From contig JAHKLQ010000216.1 in the NCBI GenBank assembly GCA_020854975.1, positions 1 through 18,684 on the forward strand: 18,684 nucleotides of DNA, written 5' to 3'. Under the pieces are notes generated by a model. That model was not told the DNA's origin and made no database searches. It was given only the letters and a program-made list of their open reading frames with translations. The DNA comes from Methanobacterium sp. GTDB taxonomy: Archaea; Methanobacteriota; Methanobacteria; Methanobacteriales; Methanobacteriaceae. The translations under genes were made by a program, and so were the position numbers. Below are positions 1 through 10,201 of this stretch, piece by piece. Position 1 is the stretch's first letter; each line of letters begins with the position of its first letter.

Positions 1-469
1 ATCCAGATAAACACTGTGGTATAAACCAGCACATTCCTGAGCGCTATTTCATATTTTCCTTTTAGATCTCTACTTTACATAAGAGAAGTTCCATCCCCAG
101 ATCCACCACCAGAAAATAGTAGGGTAATGAAGATCATGCAACTTAATGGTAATTAATAACCTTCTTTCACCAGATTCATTACTAGTCCAAGAAACACCAG
201 ATTCATTACTAGTCCAAGAAACACCAGATTCATTACTAGTCCAAGAGATCCTAAAGGCACAGCAAAAACGTATATCGAAATTAAATTTAGGATCAGAGGT
301 TAAAACAGCGTAAAACCTAATGGCCACTAAAAAAGTGTAAACACCTAATAATGTAGATTGTTTTTATAAAAATGTACAGAATTTTCTTGGGTAAACTTGT
401 TTTGTTAAAAATAATAATTGAAAGAAAAAGAAATATCCAGAATATGATTAAAATGAGAACCTCATATTT
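1..469. other. Unassigned AT-rich left edge
   Basis: No convincing gene is seen here. A leftward open frame (327 to 70, GTG start) exists only because a 27-bp tandem repeat, a multiple of three, keeps the frame open. Its translation is a repeated nine-residue unit followed by an aromatic-rich tail that matches nothing I recognise, and no ribosome binding site precedes it. The rest is AT-rich and may hold the 3' end of whatever lies left of the window. Nothing else can be supported. Confidence 0.5.
168..246. repeat. 27-bp tandem repeat, about 2.9 copies
   Basis: Three head-to-tail units start at 168, 195 and 222. The first two are identical over 27 bp and the third matches for 25 bp before diverging. 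Each unit contains the palindrome ACTAGT. There are no spacers, so it is not a CRISPR array. The unit length is a multiple of three, so one leftward frame stays open across it. Identical units suggest a recent expansion by slippage or unequal exchange. Confidence 0.9.
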
Positions 470-844
470 TTATTTTTCTTTAAACTCCTGGTAAACCCGC
501 AATGCTTTAGAAAGGGCAGTGGTTTCTGTAATGGATGCTCCGATAATAATGGCCAGTAAAAGTTGTTCTTCACTTGCTCCAAACTCTCTGGCAACCTCCA
601 AATGAGTGTTGAGACAGTGAGGTGATCCCAAGGCAGCAGCAGCTCCAATGGACACGAATTCCTTAGTAAGTGGGGGCAAAGCATCATCTACCATCATAAA
701 CTCTGCTTTGTCAAAAAAAACTTTCAGTGCAGGGGGGTTCTCCGATAAAACCTGGAAGATCTTGGGCACGAAACCAAAGTAACCCTCAATCTTATTCAGT
801 ATTTCTTCTACATTTATGTCCTGATTTTCTTTATGGGTATTCAC
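470..844 (-). CDS. Carboxymuconolactone decarboxylase (CMD/AhpD-like) family protein
   Basis: A 124-residue all-helical protein of the CMD/AhpD family, the usual size for a single-domain member. The family signature is the stretch around residues 62-90 (EFVSIGAAAALGSPHCLNTH). AhpD-type proteins carry Cys-x-x-Cys-x3-His here and act as thiol peroxidase partners. This copy has Ser74-Pro-His-Cys77-x3-His81, so only one cysteine of the pair remains and it is the only cysteine in the protein. A dithiol redox cycle is therefore unlikely unless it pairs between subunits. The listed start is GTG at 844. A stronger ribosome binding site (AAGGTGAA, 868-875) lies 5-6 bases before an in-frame ATT codon at 860-862, so the true start may be upstream. 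It lies downstream of dnaJ on the same strand, separated by a hairpin, and is probably transcribed separately. Family assignment is firm; substrate is unknown. Confidence 0.85.
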   Translation of the reverse strand: MNTHKENQDINVEEILNKIEGYFGFVPKIFQVLSENPPALKVFFDKAEFMMVDDALPPLTKEFVSIGAAAALGSPHCLNTHLEVAREFGASEEQLLLAIIIGASITETTALSKALRVYQEFKEK

Positions 845-923
845 AGAATCACATCTTAAAATGTTTTTTCACCTTAACTCTAATTAAATGCAATTCTACT
901 TCCATAAAATAAATAATTTTACC

Positions 924-948
924 TTGCTTCACTCATATCATGAAGCAA
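924..948 (-). terminator. Hairpin between dnaJ and the CMD-family gene
   Basis: A perfect 8-bp inverted repeat (TTGCTTCA / TGAAGCAA) with a 9-base loop, about 70-95 bases past the dnaJ stop codon. On the minus strand it is followed by an AT-rich stretch, which could end the dnaJ transcript and also hold the TATA element of the next gene near 905-917. The inverted repeat is seen directly; the terminator role is inferred. Confidence 0.45.
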
Positions 949-1017
949 TTATTAAAAATAAGTGAGAGTAAAGTTAAAGTTCAAGATGAGTTGAAAGATA
1001 GCAGGCTTGATGATTAA

Positions 1018-2181
1018 TTAGTGACTGATAGCATCCTTCACTTTATCAAAAAATCCTTTATCCTCAGTGTAGATCTCATCCCCACTAATATCAGCGAATT
1101 CTTCCAGGAGTTCTTTCTGCTGTGGACTGAGTTTTTTAGGAGTTATCACTTTAACTTCCACGTAAAGATTACCTTTTCCATTCCAGCGTAGGTGTGGCAT
1201 GCCTTGACCTTTTATCCGGAATGAAGTACCAGTTTGGGTTCCTTCAGGTATTTTAAGCTCTACAGCACCATCGATAGTAGGTACTTCTACTTTATCTCCT
1301 AAAGTGGCCTGTACAAAACTTATTGGCTTTTCGTAGTGGAGATTTGCTCCTTCTCGCTGGAAATATTTATGTGGTTTAACTCTTATGAGCACGTAAAGAT
1401 CTCCAGGTGGTCCACCACGTTTACCCACATCTCCCTCACCAGGAACACGTAAACGGGATCCATCTTCCACTCCCTGTGGAATTTTGACGTGTATGGTACT
1501 TTTTTGTCTGACAATACCTTTTCCATGACATTCATGGCAGGGGCTGTCAATTATTTTGCCCTCACCATGGCAGGTGCCACAGGGTCTGATGGTGGCAAAC
1601 TGACCTAAAGGTGTGTTTTGGACATGGCGCACTTGGCCACTACCTCCACAAGTCTCACAGGTCCTGCTTTCAGTACCGGGTTCTGCTTTTGATCCATTAC
1701 ATCGGGGGCAGGTCTTTTTGTGGGGGACTTCAATATCCCTTTCCAGTCCATGGGCTGCCTCTTCTAGGGTGATTTTCATTTCGTAGAGAACGTCATTTCC
1801 CTGTTGTGGTCCGTTACGACGACCTCCTCCAAATCCAAATAAATCGAATATGCTTTCGAATCCACCGGCTCCACCACCCTGGCTTCCTCCAAATCCAAAG
1901 CCGCGGAAAATGTCTTCGAAGTTGATGTTGTTGAAAATGTCTTCCTGACTAAATCCACCCATACCTGCATGTCCGAACTGATCATAGGTGCTTCTTTTCT
2001 CCTCATCAGAAAGCACAGCGTAAGCTTCGCTGATTTCTTTGAATTTCTCACCTGCTTCAGGGTCTTCGCTTACATCAGGGTGATATTCCATGGCTAACTT
2101 CCGGTAAGCCTTTTTAATATCTTTTTTAGTGGCGCCCTTCTCTACTCCCAGGACTTCGTAGTAATCACGCTTCTCTGCCAT
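1018..2181 (-). CDS. dnaJ: Chaperone protein DnaJ (Hsp40)
   Basis: A full-length type I DnaJ of 387 residues (family about 375). It delivers unfolded proteins to DnaK and stimulates DnaK ATP hydrolysis in the cytoplasm. The J domain occupies residues 1-70, with the essential His-Pro-Asp at 34-36. A Gly/Phe-rich linker follows to about residue 125. A zinc-binding domain with four CxxCxGxG-type motifs then spans about 155-225, ahead of the two beta-sandwich substrate-binding domains and the dimerisation tail. The ATG at 2181 is preceded by GAGGA (2191-2195) at 9 bases. It follows dnaK on the same strand after a 227-base gap holding a possible terminator, so it may have its own promoter as well as read-through from dnaK. 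Identification is secure. Confidence 0.98.
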   Translation of the reverse strand: MAEKRDYYEVLGVEKGATKKDIKKAYRKLAMEYHPDVSEDPEAGEKFKEISEAYAVLSDEEKRSTYDQFGHAGMGGFSQEDIFNNINFEDIFRGFGFGGSQGGGAGGFESIFDLFGFGGGRRNGPQQGNDVLYEMKITLEEAAHGLERDIEVPHKKTCPRCNGSKAEPGTESRTCETCGGSGQVRHVQNTPLGQFATIRPCGTCHGEGKIIDSPCHECHGKGIVRQKSTIHVKIPQGVEDGSRLRVPGEGDVGKRGGPPGDLYVLIRVKPHKYFQREGANLHYEKPISFVQATLGDKVEVPTIDGAVELKIPEGTQTGTSFRIKGQGMPHLRWNGKGNLYVEVKVITPKKLSPQQKELLEEFADISGDEIYTEDKGFFDKVKDAISH

Positions 2182-2408
2182 GCTTAATCTTCCTCATAAT
2201 GCTGTGAATCTGTTTAAATAAATAAATGAAATTTAAAACCAATTTTTTAAAGTTTTTTTTTAAAATTCTATTATCTTATTATTGTTACTGTTTCTTGAAT
2301 AATAGGTGTTTTGATTTTAGTAAAATGAATATAAAAAATTGTGGGTGAATTGAAGGGGAGAAAATTATTTCCACCCCTACAAATGTTCCCTGTTTTCAGG
2401 AGTTGGTC
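2182..2408 (-). promoter_or_regulatory. dnaK-dnaJ intergenic region with possible dnaJ promoter
   Basis: A T/A-rich spacer. On the minus strand a TATA-like element (TTTATTTAAA, about 2213-2222) lies 30-40 bases ahead of the dnaJ ATG, which would give a very short leader. With the hairpin after dnaK (2355-2377), this suggests that dnaJ can be transcribed on its own. No copy of the GTWAC-N5-GTTAY box found ahead of grpE is visible here. Confidence 0.35.
2355..2377 (-). terminator. Hairpin downstream of dnaK
   Basis: An inverted repeat with GGGG/CCCC outer arms, one mismatch and an inner G-AAA/TTT-C arm, centred about 40 bases past the dnaK stop codon. On the minus strand a T-rich run (about 2333-2340) follows within 20 bases. 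It is plausible as a full or partial terminator or an RNA-stabilising 3' end. Confidence 0.4.
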
Positions 2409-4283
<1,875 letters not shown>

Positions 4284-4314
4284 ATTAATTCACCTCTTGC
4301 TTTGCATCATTTTT

Positions 4315-4854
<540 letters not shown>

Positions 4855-4887
4855 TTGTTCACCTTTATGGAGGTAATGAGAGGATTA

Positions 4888-5032
4888 GTAACTTTACCAT
4901 TATAGTTACCTTTGGTTATATAAATCTTTCTGAAGATCATGGTTATAGTTACCAAAAGTTATATAAATTATTAGTAACCAAAGGTTATATAAAGCTTTCT
5001 AAAAAATTGGGATTATAGTAACTAAGAGTTAC
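4888..5032. promoter_or_regulatory. Operator/TATA array ahead of grpE
   Basis: Four boxes share the pattern GTWAC-N5-GTTAY: box A 4905-4919, box B 4948-4962, box C 4974-4988 and box D 5018-5032. Box D is a perfect 15-bp palindrome arm-to-arm (GTAACT-AAG-AGTTAC) and box C is nearly one. A half-site GTAAC lies at 4888. In boxes A, B and C the right arm runs into the identical ten bases GTTATATAAA, which on the minus strand is a canonical archaeal TATA box (TTTATATAAC). The box A element (4915-4924) would place the grpE transcript start near 4894, leaving a leader of about 40 bases that includes the ribosome binding site. A regulator bound here would block TBP directly. As I recall, the Archaeoglobus heat-shock regulator HSR1 recognises CTAAC-N5-GTTAG, which shares the TAAC-N5-GTTA core. 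Confidence 0.75.
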
Positions 5033-5089
5033 CATAATATGTAAGGTAATATTTAAATTTTCAGAGGGCCAATGATTTTTTAGATAAGA

Positions 5090-5097
5090 TATATAAA
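5090..5097 (+). promoter_or_regulatory. TATA box of the divergent regulator gene
   Basis: TATATAAA on the plus strand, about 60 bases ahead of the regulator ATG. It predicts a transcript start near 5120 and a leader of about 33 bases. It lies roughly 60 bases from operator box D, so autoregulation is possible but less direct than at grpE. Confidence 0.5.
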
Positions 5098-5152
5098 ATA
5101 AACCAGAAATTGAATAAATTGATTTCATAAAGAATAAAAAAGTGGATTGAAA

Positions 5153-5656
5153 ATGGATTTAGAGTTATTACTGGATGTTATGGGTTGTAAAACCAGAAGG
5201 GACATACTGGACCTTTTACAGGATGAACCTAGGTTCGTCAGCCAGATATCCAGAGAACTGGAAATTGGACAGAAAGCCATCATTGAACACCTGCGAGCCA
5301 TGGAAGAAGCAGGCTTACTCAGCTCCTCATTCCAGAAGATAGAGCGTGGAAGACCTAGAAAATATTATGGCATATCCAATGATGTAGAGTTTCAGATATT
5401 CATCAGCCAGGGCACTATTCGGGTAAAAACACCCGGTCATGAATTCCAGGAACTGCAAATGTTAGAAGAGAGGGCTCGAATGGGAGATGATGTTTCATAT
5501 GAACTGGAACAACTTATCCAGGACTATGATGAAGCAAAAAAACATGCAGAACTCCTTTTAAGGCAAGTGGATGAAAGAAAAAGAGCCCTGAAAATACGTT
5601 CTTTAAACCTGCCCGTTATGTTCGGTGAAGAAGAATCTCAAGATGAAAAACAGTGA
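5153..5656 (+). CDS. ArsR-type winged-helix regulator, likely heat-shock repressor
   Basis: A 167-residue DNA-binding protein. Residues 1-75 form an ArsR-like winged helix: the start ([18 protein letters not shown]) is the usual first helices, [20 protein letters not shown] is the helix-turn-helix, and the basic ERGRPRKYY stretch fits the wing. Residues 105-145 are rich in Glu, Leu and Arg and look like a coiled-coil dimerisation segment. No metal-binding Cys cluster of the ArsR metal-sensor type is present. It diverges from grpE across the operator array, so its likely job is repression of grpE-dnaK under non-stress conditions, comparable to HSR1 of Archaeoglobus or Phr of Pyrococcus. I chose the ATG at 5153 because GTGG (5142-5145) then has workable spacing; a TTG at 5147 would add two residues. 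The fold is secure; the target is inferred from position. Confidence 0.85.
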   Translation: MDLELLLDVMGCKTRRDILDLLQDEPRFVSQISRELEIGQKAIIEHLRAMEEAGLLSSSFQKIERGRPRKYYGISNDVEFQIFISQGTIRVKTPGHEFQELQMLEERARMGDDVSYELEQLIQDYDEAKKHAELLLRQVDERKRALKIRSLNLPVMFGEEESQDEKQ

Positions 5657-5715
5657 ATCTATGAGTAACCTCAATTATATACCAGTCATTAATACCAGTA
5701 ATTATGGTGATATAC

Positions 5716-5776
5716 TAATTTTTTAAATTTTTTATATTCTCTTTAATTTTATTATATTTTTTAATATTTTCTTTAT
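5716..5776. terminator. T/A-run terminator region between convergent genes
   Basis: Several runs of five to seven T, with A-runs for the other strand, fill the gap between the stop codon of the regulator (plus strand) and that of hypF (minus strand). T-runs are the known intrinsic termination signal in archaea, so this stretch can end transcription from the left. Confidence 0.45.
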
Positions 5777-5801
5777 ATTATTCGAATATTTCATATTGGG
5801 C

Positions 5802-8114
5802 TCAATGTTGTTTCCCACATTTTAAACCAGCTACTGCGGCCTGTCCCATTGAAACAGAACCATCCCCTGCACAACTGTTTCTATGTTGAATGAAACGGTA
5901 ACCTGCATCTTCTACAACTTTTTTAATAGTCATACTAATGGCTTCATTGTAGAAAACCCCTCCTGAACCACCAATAGTATCAATACCTTTTTTATGAGCA
6001 GCGCTGATGGCCAGTTCAGCCAAACCCTGGGAAACAGCTCTCTGAGCAGAGCATGCCAAGTCTTTGATAGGTGTTCCTTCCAGTTTTTTCTCAACAACTG
6101 ACATGAGTATGGGGGATGTGTCCAGAACAGTTCTACCTTCATGTTTCACCATCTGGATGGGCAGGTCGAAGAGATCTTCACCAGGATACGCTGCAGATTC
6201 AAGTTTCATGGCACATTCTCCTTCATAAGTTCTTTCCCCACATATATGCAGTGACACAGCTAGAGCATCAAGAACTCTCCCGGTACTGGTGGATTCTGTT
6301 AAGTTAAAATTTCTTTCCAGTTGATTAGCCACTATTTCAACTTCTTTTACTCCATGGGGAAAATAATCAAGGTAATGGGTCTTCATCAGATCCAGAATTT
6401 CTTCTTGATCATAGTAGGGATAAAGCATAGCCATCATCATCCTGACAGGGTAACGGGTGGTTAAATCCCCTCCCGGCATGTTATGGGGCATTAAACTTGC
6501 CACTCTCTCATATTCGGCTCCATGAGAATAGAGTATCTCCCCTCCCCAGGCATTACCATCCGCACCATAACCCACACCATCTGCTGCAATACAGATATAT
6601 TCATCCAGGTCCCAATCCATGGCCAATGCAGCGGCATGGGCATGATGGTGTTGCACCTTCAAAACCGGACAGTTAAACCTTTCACCTAATTCATGGGCCA
6701 GTTTAGTGGTGAAAAATTGTGGGTGAAGGTCACAGGTCACCACATCAATCTTGCTGGTTCGAGTAATGCCCATCATATGTTCAATAGCTTCCTGAAGATA
6801 GAGAAAGGTCTCGTACTTAGTGGTATTACCTATATGTTGAGATACATAACATTTACCTTCCTTAAGGAGGGAGAAAGTCACATCAATCTCAGGACCCAGA
6901 GCTAATACATTCAAATCTGTGTTGATACCTGAAAAATCGTATGGTTCGGGAACATAGCCCCTGGAACGCCGGATAAAAGCCAGGTCACCCCCACGAAAAC
7001 GCACCACACTATCATCGCAGCGGTTAATAATTTTACGATTATGTAAAAGGTAATAATCCGCCATATTCTCCAGTTTCTTTATTATCTCCTGGTTCTCCGT
7101 GAGCATGGGCTCCCCAGGCATGTTGGCTGAGGTCATTATGTAGGCTGGTGCATCGGTGTATGAAAAAAGCAGGTGATGCAGGGCAGAGTAAGGAAGCATC
7201 ACCCCCAGATTATGAAGTTCAGGTGCAACAAAGGGTGATAGGTAGTAATCATTGTTCTTTTTAAGCACCACAATCGGTCTGTTCCGTGACAGCAAAGCAT
7301 CCTCCTCAAAATCAGCCACCTCAGCAAAGCTTCGGATGGTGGGAACATCAGGAGACATACATGCGAAGGGTTGGTTCATCCTACCCAGTCTTTCACGCAG
7401 TTTCCTTACCGGCACATCATCAATGGTATTTGCCACCAAGTGAGTGCCTCCAATACCCTTCATTGCCAATATATTACCTTCATCCAGGAGATTAGCTGCT
7501 TCTTTAATAGGGTTATCTGATTCAATGTTGCCTTTACGGTAAAGAAATACTTCAGGGCCGCATACTGGGCAGCAAGTGGCTTCGGCATGGTAACGACGGT
7601 CTTCAGGATCCCTGTATTCTTCCATACAATCTGGACATAGGGGAAATTCCTCCATGGAAGTCCGTTCACGATCATAGGGAATAGAACTGATCACGGTAAA
7701 ACGTGGCCCACAATCAGTGCAGGCAGTGAAGGGATATAGATATCTTCGGTTTCCCTGTTTTGTAACCTCCTCCAGACAACTATCACAGGTGGCAACATCA
7801 GGAGATATTACCGAGGATCCTGCAAAGTCAGATGCACTTTCCAAGATCTGAAAACTGTTAAAATCTGATGAAGAGTCACTTTCCAACCATTCCATCTTCA
7901 AAGAGTCGATTTTGGATATGGGTGGTTTTTTAAGTTTCAAGTCATTGATGAAAGTTTTTATATTCCTTTCATCACCTTCAACCACTATTTCAACCACATT
8001 ACCCAGATTTCGCACGTATCCATTAAGATCCAAGCCTTTGGCTATCCTGTAGACATTAGGGCGAAAGCCAACTCCTTGTACAATTCCCTGAACCAGTATA
8101 CGTGCTTTTTTCAA
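5802..8114 (-). CDS. hypF: Carbamoyltransferase HypF (NiFe hydrogenase maturation)
   Basis: A complete HypF of about 770 residues. It converts carbamoyl phosphate and ATP to carbamoyl-adenylate and passes the carbamoyl group to the HypE C-terminal cysteine, the source of the cyanide ligands of NiFe hydrogenases. The domain order is canonical. An acylphosphatase domain (about 1-90) has the catalytic pair Arg18 (VQGVGFRP) and Asn36. Two zinc fingers follow with Cys at 109/112/131/134 and 159/162/181/184, matching the family spacing CxxC-x18-CxxC-x24-CxxC-x18-CxxC. A YrdC-like domain comes next. The Kae1/TsaD-like C-terminal domain has the metal-binding HHHAHA motif and [10 protein letters not shown]. 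The start is ambiguous: AAGGAG (8123-8128) sits 8 bases before TTG at 8114 but only 2 before TTG at 8120, so 8114 is preferred. It ends convergently with the chaperone regulator. Methanogens need HypF for their several NiFe hydrogenases. Confidence 0.97.
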   Translation of the reverse strand: MKKARILVQGIVQGVGFRPNVYRIAKGLDLNGYVRNLGNVVEIVVEGDERNIKTFINDLKLKKPPISKIDSLKMEWLESDSSSDFNSFQILESASDFAGSSVISPDVATCDSCLEEVTKQGNRRYLYPFTACTDCGPRFTVISSIPYDRERTSMEEFPLCPDCMEEYRDPEDRRYHAEATCCPVCGPEVFLYRKGNIESDNPIKEAANLLDEGNILAMKGIGGTHLVANTIDDVPVRKLRERLGRMNQPFACMSPDVPTIRSFAEVADFEEDALLSRNRPIVVLKKNNDYYLSPFVAPELHNLGVMLPYSALHHLLFSYTDAPAYIMTSANMPGEPMLTENQEIIKKLENMADYYLLHNRKIINRCDDSVVRFRGGDLAFIRRSRGYVPEPYDFSGINTDLNVLALGPEIDVTFSLLKEGKCYVSQHIGNTTKYETFLYLQEAIEHMMGITRTSKIDVVTCDLHPQFFTTKLAHELGERFNCPVLKVQHHHAHAAALAMDWDLDEYICIAADGVGYGADGNAWGGEILYSHGAEYERVASLMPHNMPGGDLTTRYPVRMMMAMLYPYYDQEEILDLMKTHYLDYFPHGVKEVEIVANQLERNFNLTESTSTGRVLDALAVSLHICGERTYEGECAMKLESAAYPGEDLFDLPIQMVKHEGRTVLDTSPILMSVVEKKLEGTPIKDLACSAQRAVSQGLAELAISAAHKKGIDTIGGSGGVFYNEAISMTIKKVVEDAGYRFIQHRNSCAGDGSVSMGQAAVAGLKCGKQH

Positions 8115-8120
8115 TTTCAA

Positions 8121-9072
8121 GGCTCCTTATCATATTGTTTAAAATTTACAATCTTTATAATTTACATTTACATCCAATTTTCCAAAATTAACCATGTGAA
8201 AATTTTGTGGATTATGCATAATAATTTGATTCATCTATAAATGGGATTCAGTTTATAGAATTGTTTTTAACACCTCAATTTATAGTGTCAAATATCACAA
8301 GTTTGTTATTCTCAATCATTCGATAACTGTAATTAGTTTATTTTGCGTATGTTACACAACGCACACAATTAACTCTAGCAAATATTAGGCATCTGCTTAT
8401 CATCAAAGTATTTATTTTCTAAATTATATGGAATTTATAATTCTGAATCAAACTCAACTCACTATCTTTCAAAAATGATTCATTTTCCTCTTTATCTATT
8501 CCAAAACGCCAAAGCTCATTATCTTTCTTCACACCCTTAATATTTCAGATTCTTCATAATAAAGGTTTTCTACTCTATGATTGATGAAATAAACATAGTC
8601 AAGAACAATTTAAGGCATATTCATATCTATTCAATATATACATAACCAAAAATCATCATTAAAAACAAAGCAATTTTTCAGTAAAGGGGGTTAATGTTTT
8701 AGTCGTGTTTTTTGGGGATTGATCCTATAGGTTATAGTATTTTAATCAATTTAATGAATTGAAAAAATAACTAAAATAATATTTGATGTAGTTGGGTCAT
8801 GATTTTTATTAAAATAACACTTAATTTTATCCGTTTTCAAATTAAATTATCGAAATATGGCAGAAATGTCTCTAATTACATATTTGGGAGTTAAATATAA
8901 ATATTATATTAAATAATCCTGTTTTAGGCATATTTATGTATTTTAGCAGGGTATGATCTATTTAATAAATAAATTTTGCTATTTAAGCTATAATGATGGG
9001 GGAATATGAATAGAAAGTAATAAATATAATATTAGTTTGACTATTCATGTTATCGTTTGAGTTGATTTATAT
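8121..9072. other. Long AT-rich intergenic region containing a gene remnant
   Basis: About 950 bases without an intact gene between the divergent hypF and the 9073 gene. The only recognisable content is the decayed methyltransferase at 8338-8609. From 8610 to 9020 both strands are interrupted by stops and I see nothing I can name. A likely promoter for the 9073 gene lies around 9020-9030 (AATAAATATAAT). Confidence 0.6.
8338..8609 (-). pseudogene. Decayed SAM-dependent methyltransferase (leucine carboxyl methyltransferase-like) C-terminus
   Basis: Four consecutive minus-strand segments in changing frames join into one recognisable C-terminal region. Segment 8609-8534 reads IVLDYVY, then ENLYYEESEILRV, and ends in a stop. 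The next frame reads KKDNELWRFGIDKEENESFL and continues to a stop at 8419. A third reads LENKYFDDKQMPNIC to another stop. The last reads RVNCVRCVTYAK and ends in TAA at 8338-8340. The order (a VFDY-like strand, YYG-x-E, WxFGI, EEL-x-YF, RV...C..YA at the end) is that of class I methyltransferases of the PF04072/TIGR00027 type. At least three frameshifts are needed, the first explained by a duplicated TG near 8530, and nothing of the N-terminal half was found. The gene is dead and truncated. Family name moderately sure; decay itself quite sure. Confidence 0.65.
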
Positions 9073-9591
9073 ATGTCTTATAAGTGGCAATGCATTAACA
9101 TAGAATGTGACTATAAAGAATATGGGAATAAAGGCGATAAATGTCCTAAATGTGGCAGATCTTTTTATAAAGTAGATAATGAAGAAAGCAAGAAGATTTT
9201 TGGAATAAAAGACAAATATAAATCGGATCCTAATTCTATCAGGAAAAATAAATATCATCCGCTGATTGCAATTATAATAGGGTATTTAATATCCGGTATT
9301 TTACATTTGTTTCAACGTTTTTTACCGAATGTTCCTTTATCATCGATAATCTTATCAATACTAATAACTATTTTGGGGGGATTCATCGCTACATACTTGT
9401 CCAGAACCAATAAAGCAATTATCGGATTTTACGAAGGTTTATTAGTCTCCATACTTACTTTTTTAACGACGATTTTAATCTTTAAAACTGGATTAACCTT
9501 GGAAGATGGGTTTGTTTTGGTTTTGGTTTGGCCCATATCTGGACTTGTTGGAGGATATATAGCGAAAATGTTAAGGTCACACTCAGAATAA
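9073..9591 (+). CDS. Zinc-ribbon membrane protein, DUF5518-like
   Basis: A 172-residue protein with an N-terminal zinc ribbon (Cys7, Cys12, Cys24 and Cys27 in CINIEC...CPKC), a charged linker to about residue 60, then four hydrophobic segments near 63-80, 88-109, 114-138 and 145-167. The glycine-rich membrane part (GGFIATYLSRTNKAIIGFYEGLL) resembles the small four-helix DUF5518 family that is common in methanogens. It probably sits in the cytoplasmic membrane with the ribbon inside. No function is known to me. The ATG at 9073 has no clear ribosome binding site. It has low GC and opens a rightward run of three small membrane or secreted proteins, each separated by 100-150 bases, so they are probably not one tight operon. 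Confidence 0.75.
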   Translation: MSYKWQCINIECDYKEYGNKGDKCPKCGRSFYKVDNEESKKIFGIKDKYKSDPNSIRKNKYHPLIAIIIGYLISGILHLFQRFLPNVPLSSIILSILITILGGFIATYLSRTNKAIIGFYEGLLVSILTFLTTILIFKTGLTLEDGFVLVLVWPISGLVGGYIAKMLRSHSE

Positions 9592-9695
9592 TGGAATAGG
9601 AATACAATTTTATTTTTTACATTAAAGATGTTTTTATAAACTTGTGGGGTGGCATTTATTAATACAATTGAAATTGTTCGTTTAGAGGTAGTTAA

Positions 9696-10049
9696 ATGAA
9701 AACAGGTTCAATTATAATGATAATAATGGGTTGTATTTGTGTAGTTATAGGATTATTACCATTATTTTTACACAGTAACTTGGTATCGAACAGGTTTCTT
9801 GTGTTAGGAGGAATACTCTTGATCATATTCGGGGTATTCTATAACAAAGGTTATTATACTAAAAATTTTAGGGCTATGTTTAGTGTAATTGCGCTATGGG
9901 GATTAATTTTACTGTATATTTTTTTATTTAGAACCAATGAATATCTAAAATGGACGAATACATTTTATATTCTAATTGGACTTTTCATATTACTCATTAT
10001 TACCTTTGCTGGAGTTTATATTCGTAGACTTAAAAAGGGTAATTTATAA
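9696..10049 (+). CDS. Small four-helix membrane protein, unknown function
   Basis: 117 residues, nearly all membrane: hydrophobic segments near 4-25, 33-50, 60-77 and 88-109, with positively charged residues after each pair and a short RRLKKGNL tail that should face the cytoplasm. The start is well supported by GAGGTAG ending 5-6 bases before the ATG. I do not recognise the family. Codon use is very AT-rich, like its two neighbours and unlike hypF and larB. Confidence 0.7.
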   Translation: MKTGSIIMIIMGCICVVIGLLPLFLHSNLVSNRFLVLGGILLIIFGVFYNKGYYTKNFRAMFSVIALWGLILLYIFLFRTNEYLKWTNTFYILIGLFILLIITFAGVYIRRLKKGNL

Positions 10050-10201
10050 AATATACGCTATGAAAAATTGTTTTTTACAAAATCGGAATAAGCTAGAGAT
10101 AATTATATTAGAAGTTTTAATCAACTTACAATATTAATAGATATTATAATCATAGTAATTTGGAATTTTCTGGAAATTTTTAAGATAGTGAGGGATTATG
10201 A

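Noticed and set aside
70..327. 85-codon leftward frame across the 27-bp repeat
   Set aside because: It exists because the repeat unit is a multiple of three; there is no ribosome binding site, the composition is odd and no family resemblance was seen.
940..1017. 25-codon plus-strand frame (MKQLLKISES...)
   Set aside because: It has no ribosome binding site and overlaps the dnaJ-downstream hairpin, so there is no support.
4905..5032. Repeated boxes ahead of grpE considered as a CRISPR-like array
   Set aside because: The units are about 20 bases with unequal spacing and palindromic arms that overlap TATA boxes, which fits operators rather than repeat-spacer structure.
5147..5152. TTG start for the ArsR-type regulator
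   Set aside because: It leaves almost no spacing to the GTGG element; the ATG at 5153 fits better and begins at the family-like [11 protein letters not shown].
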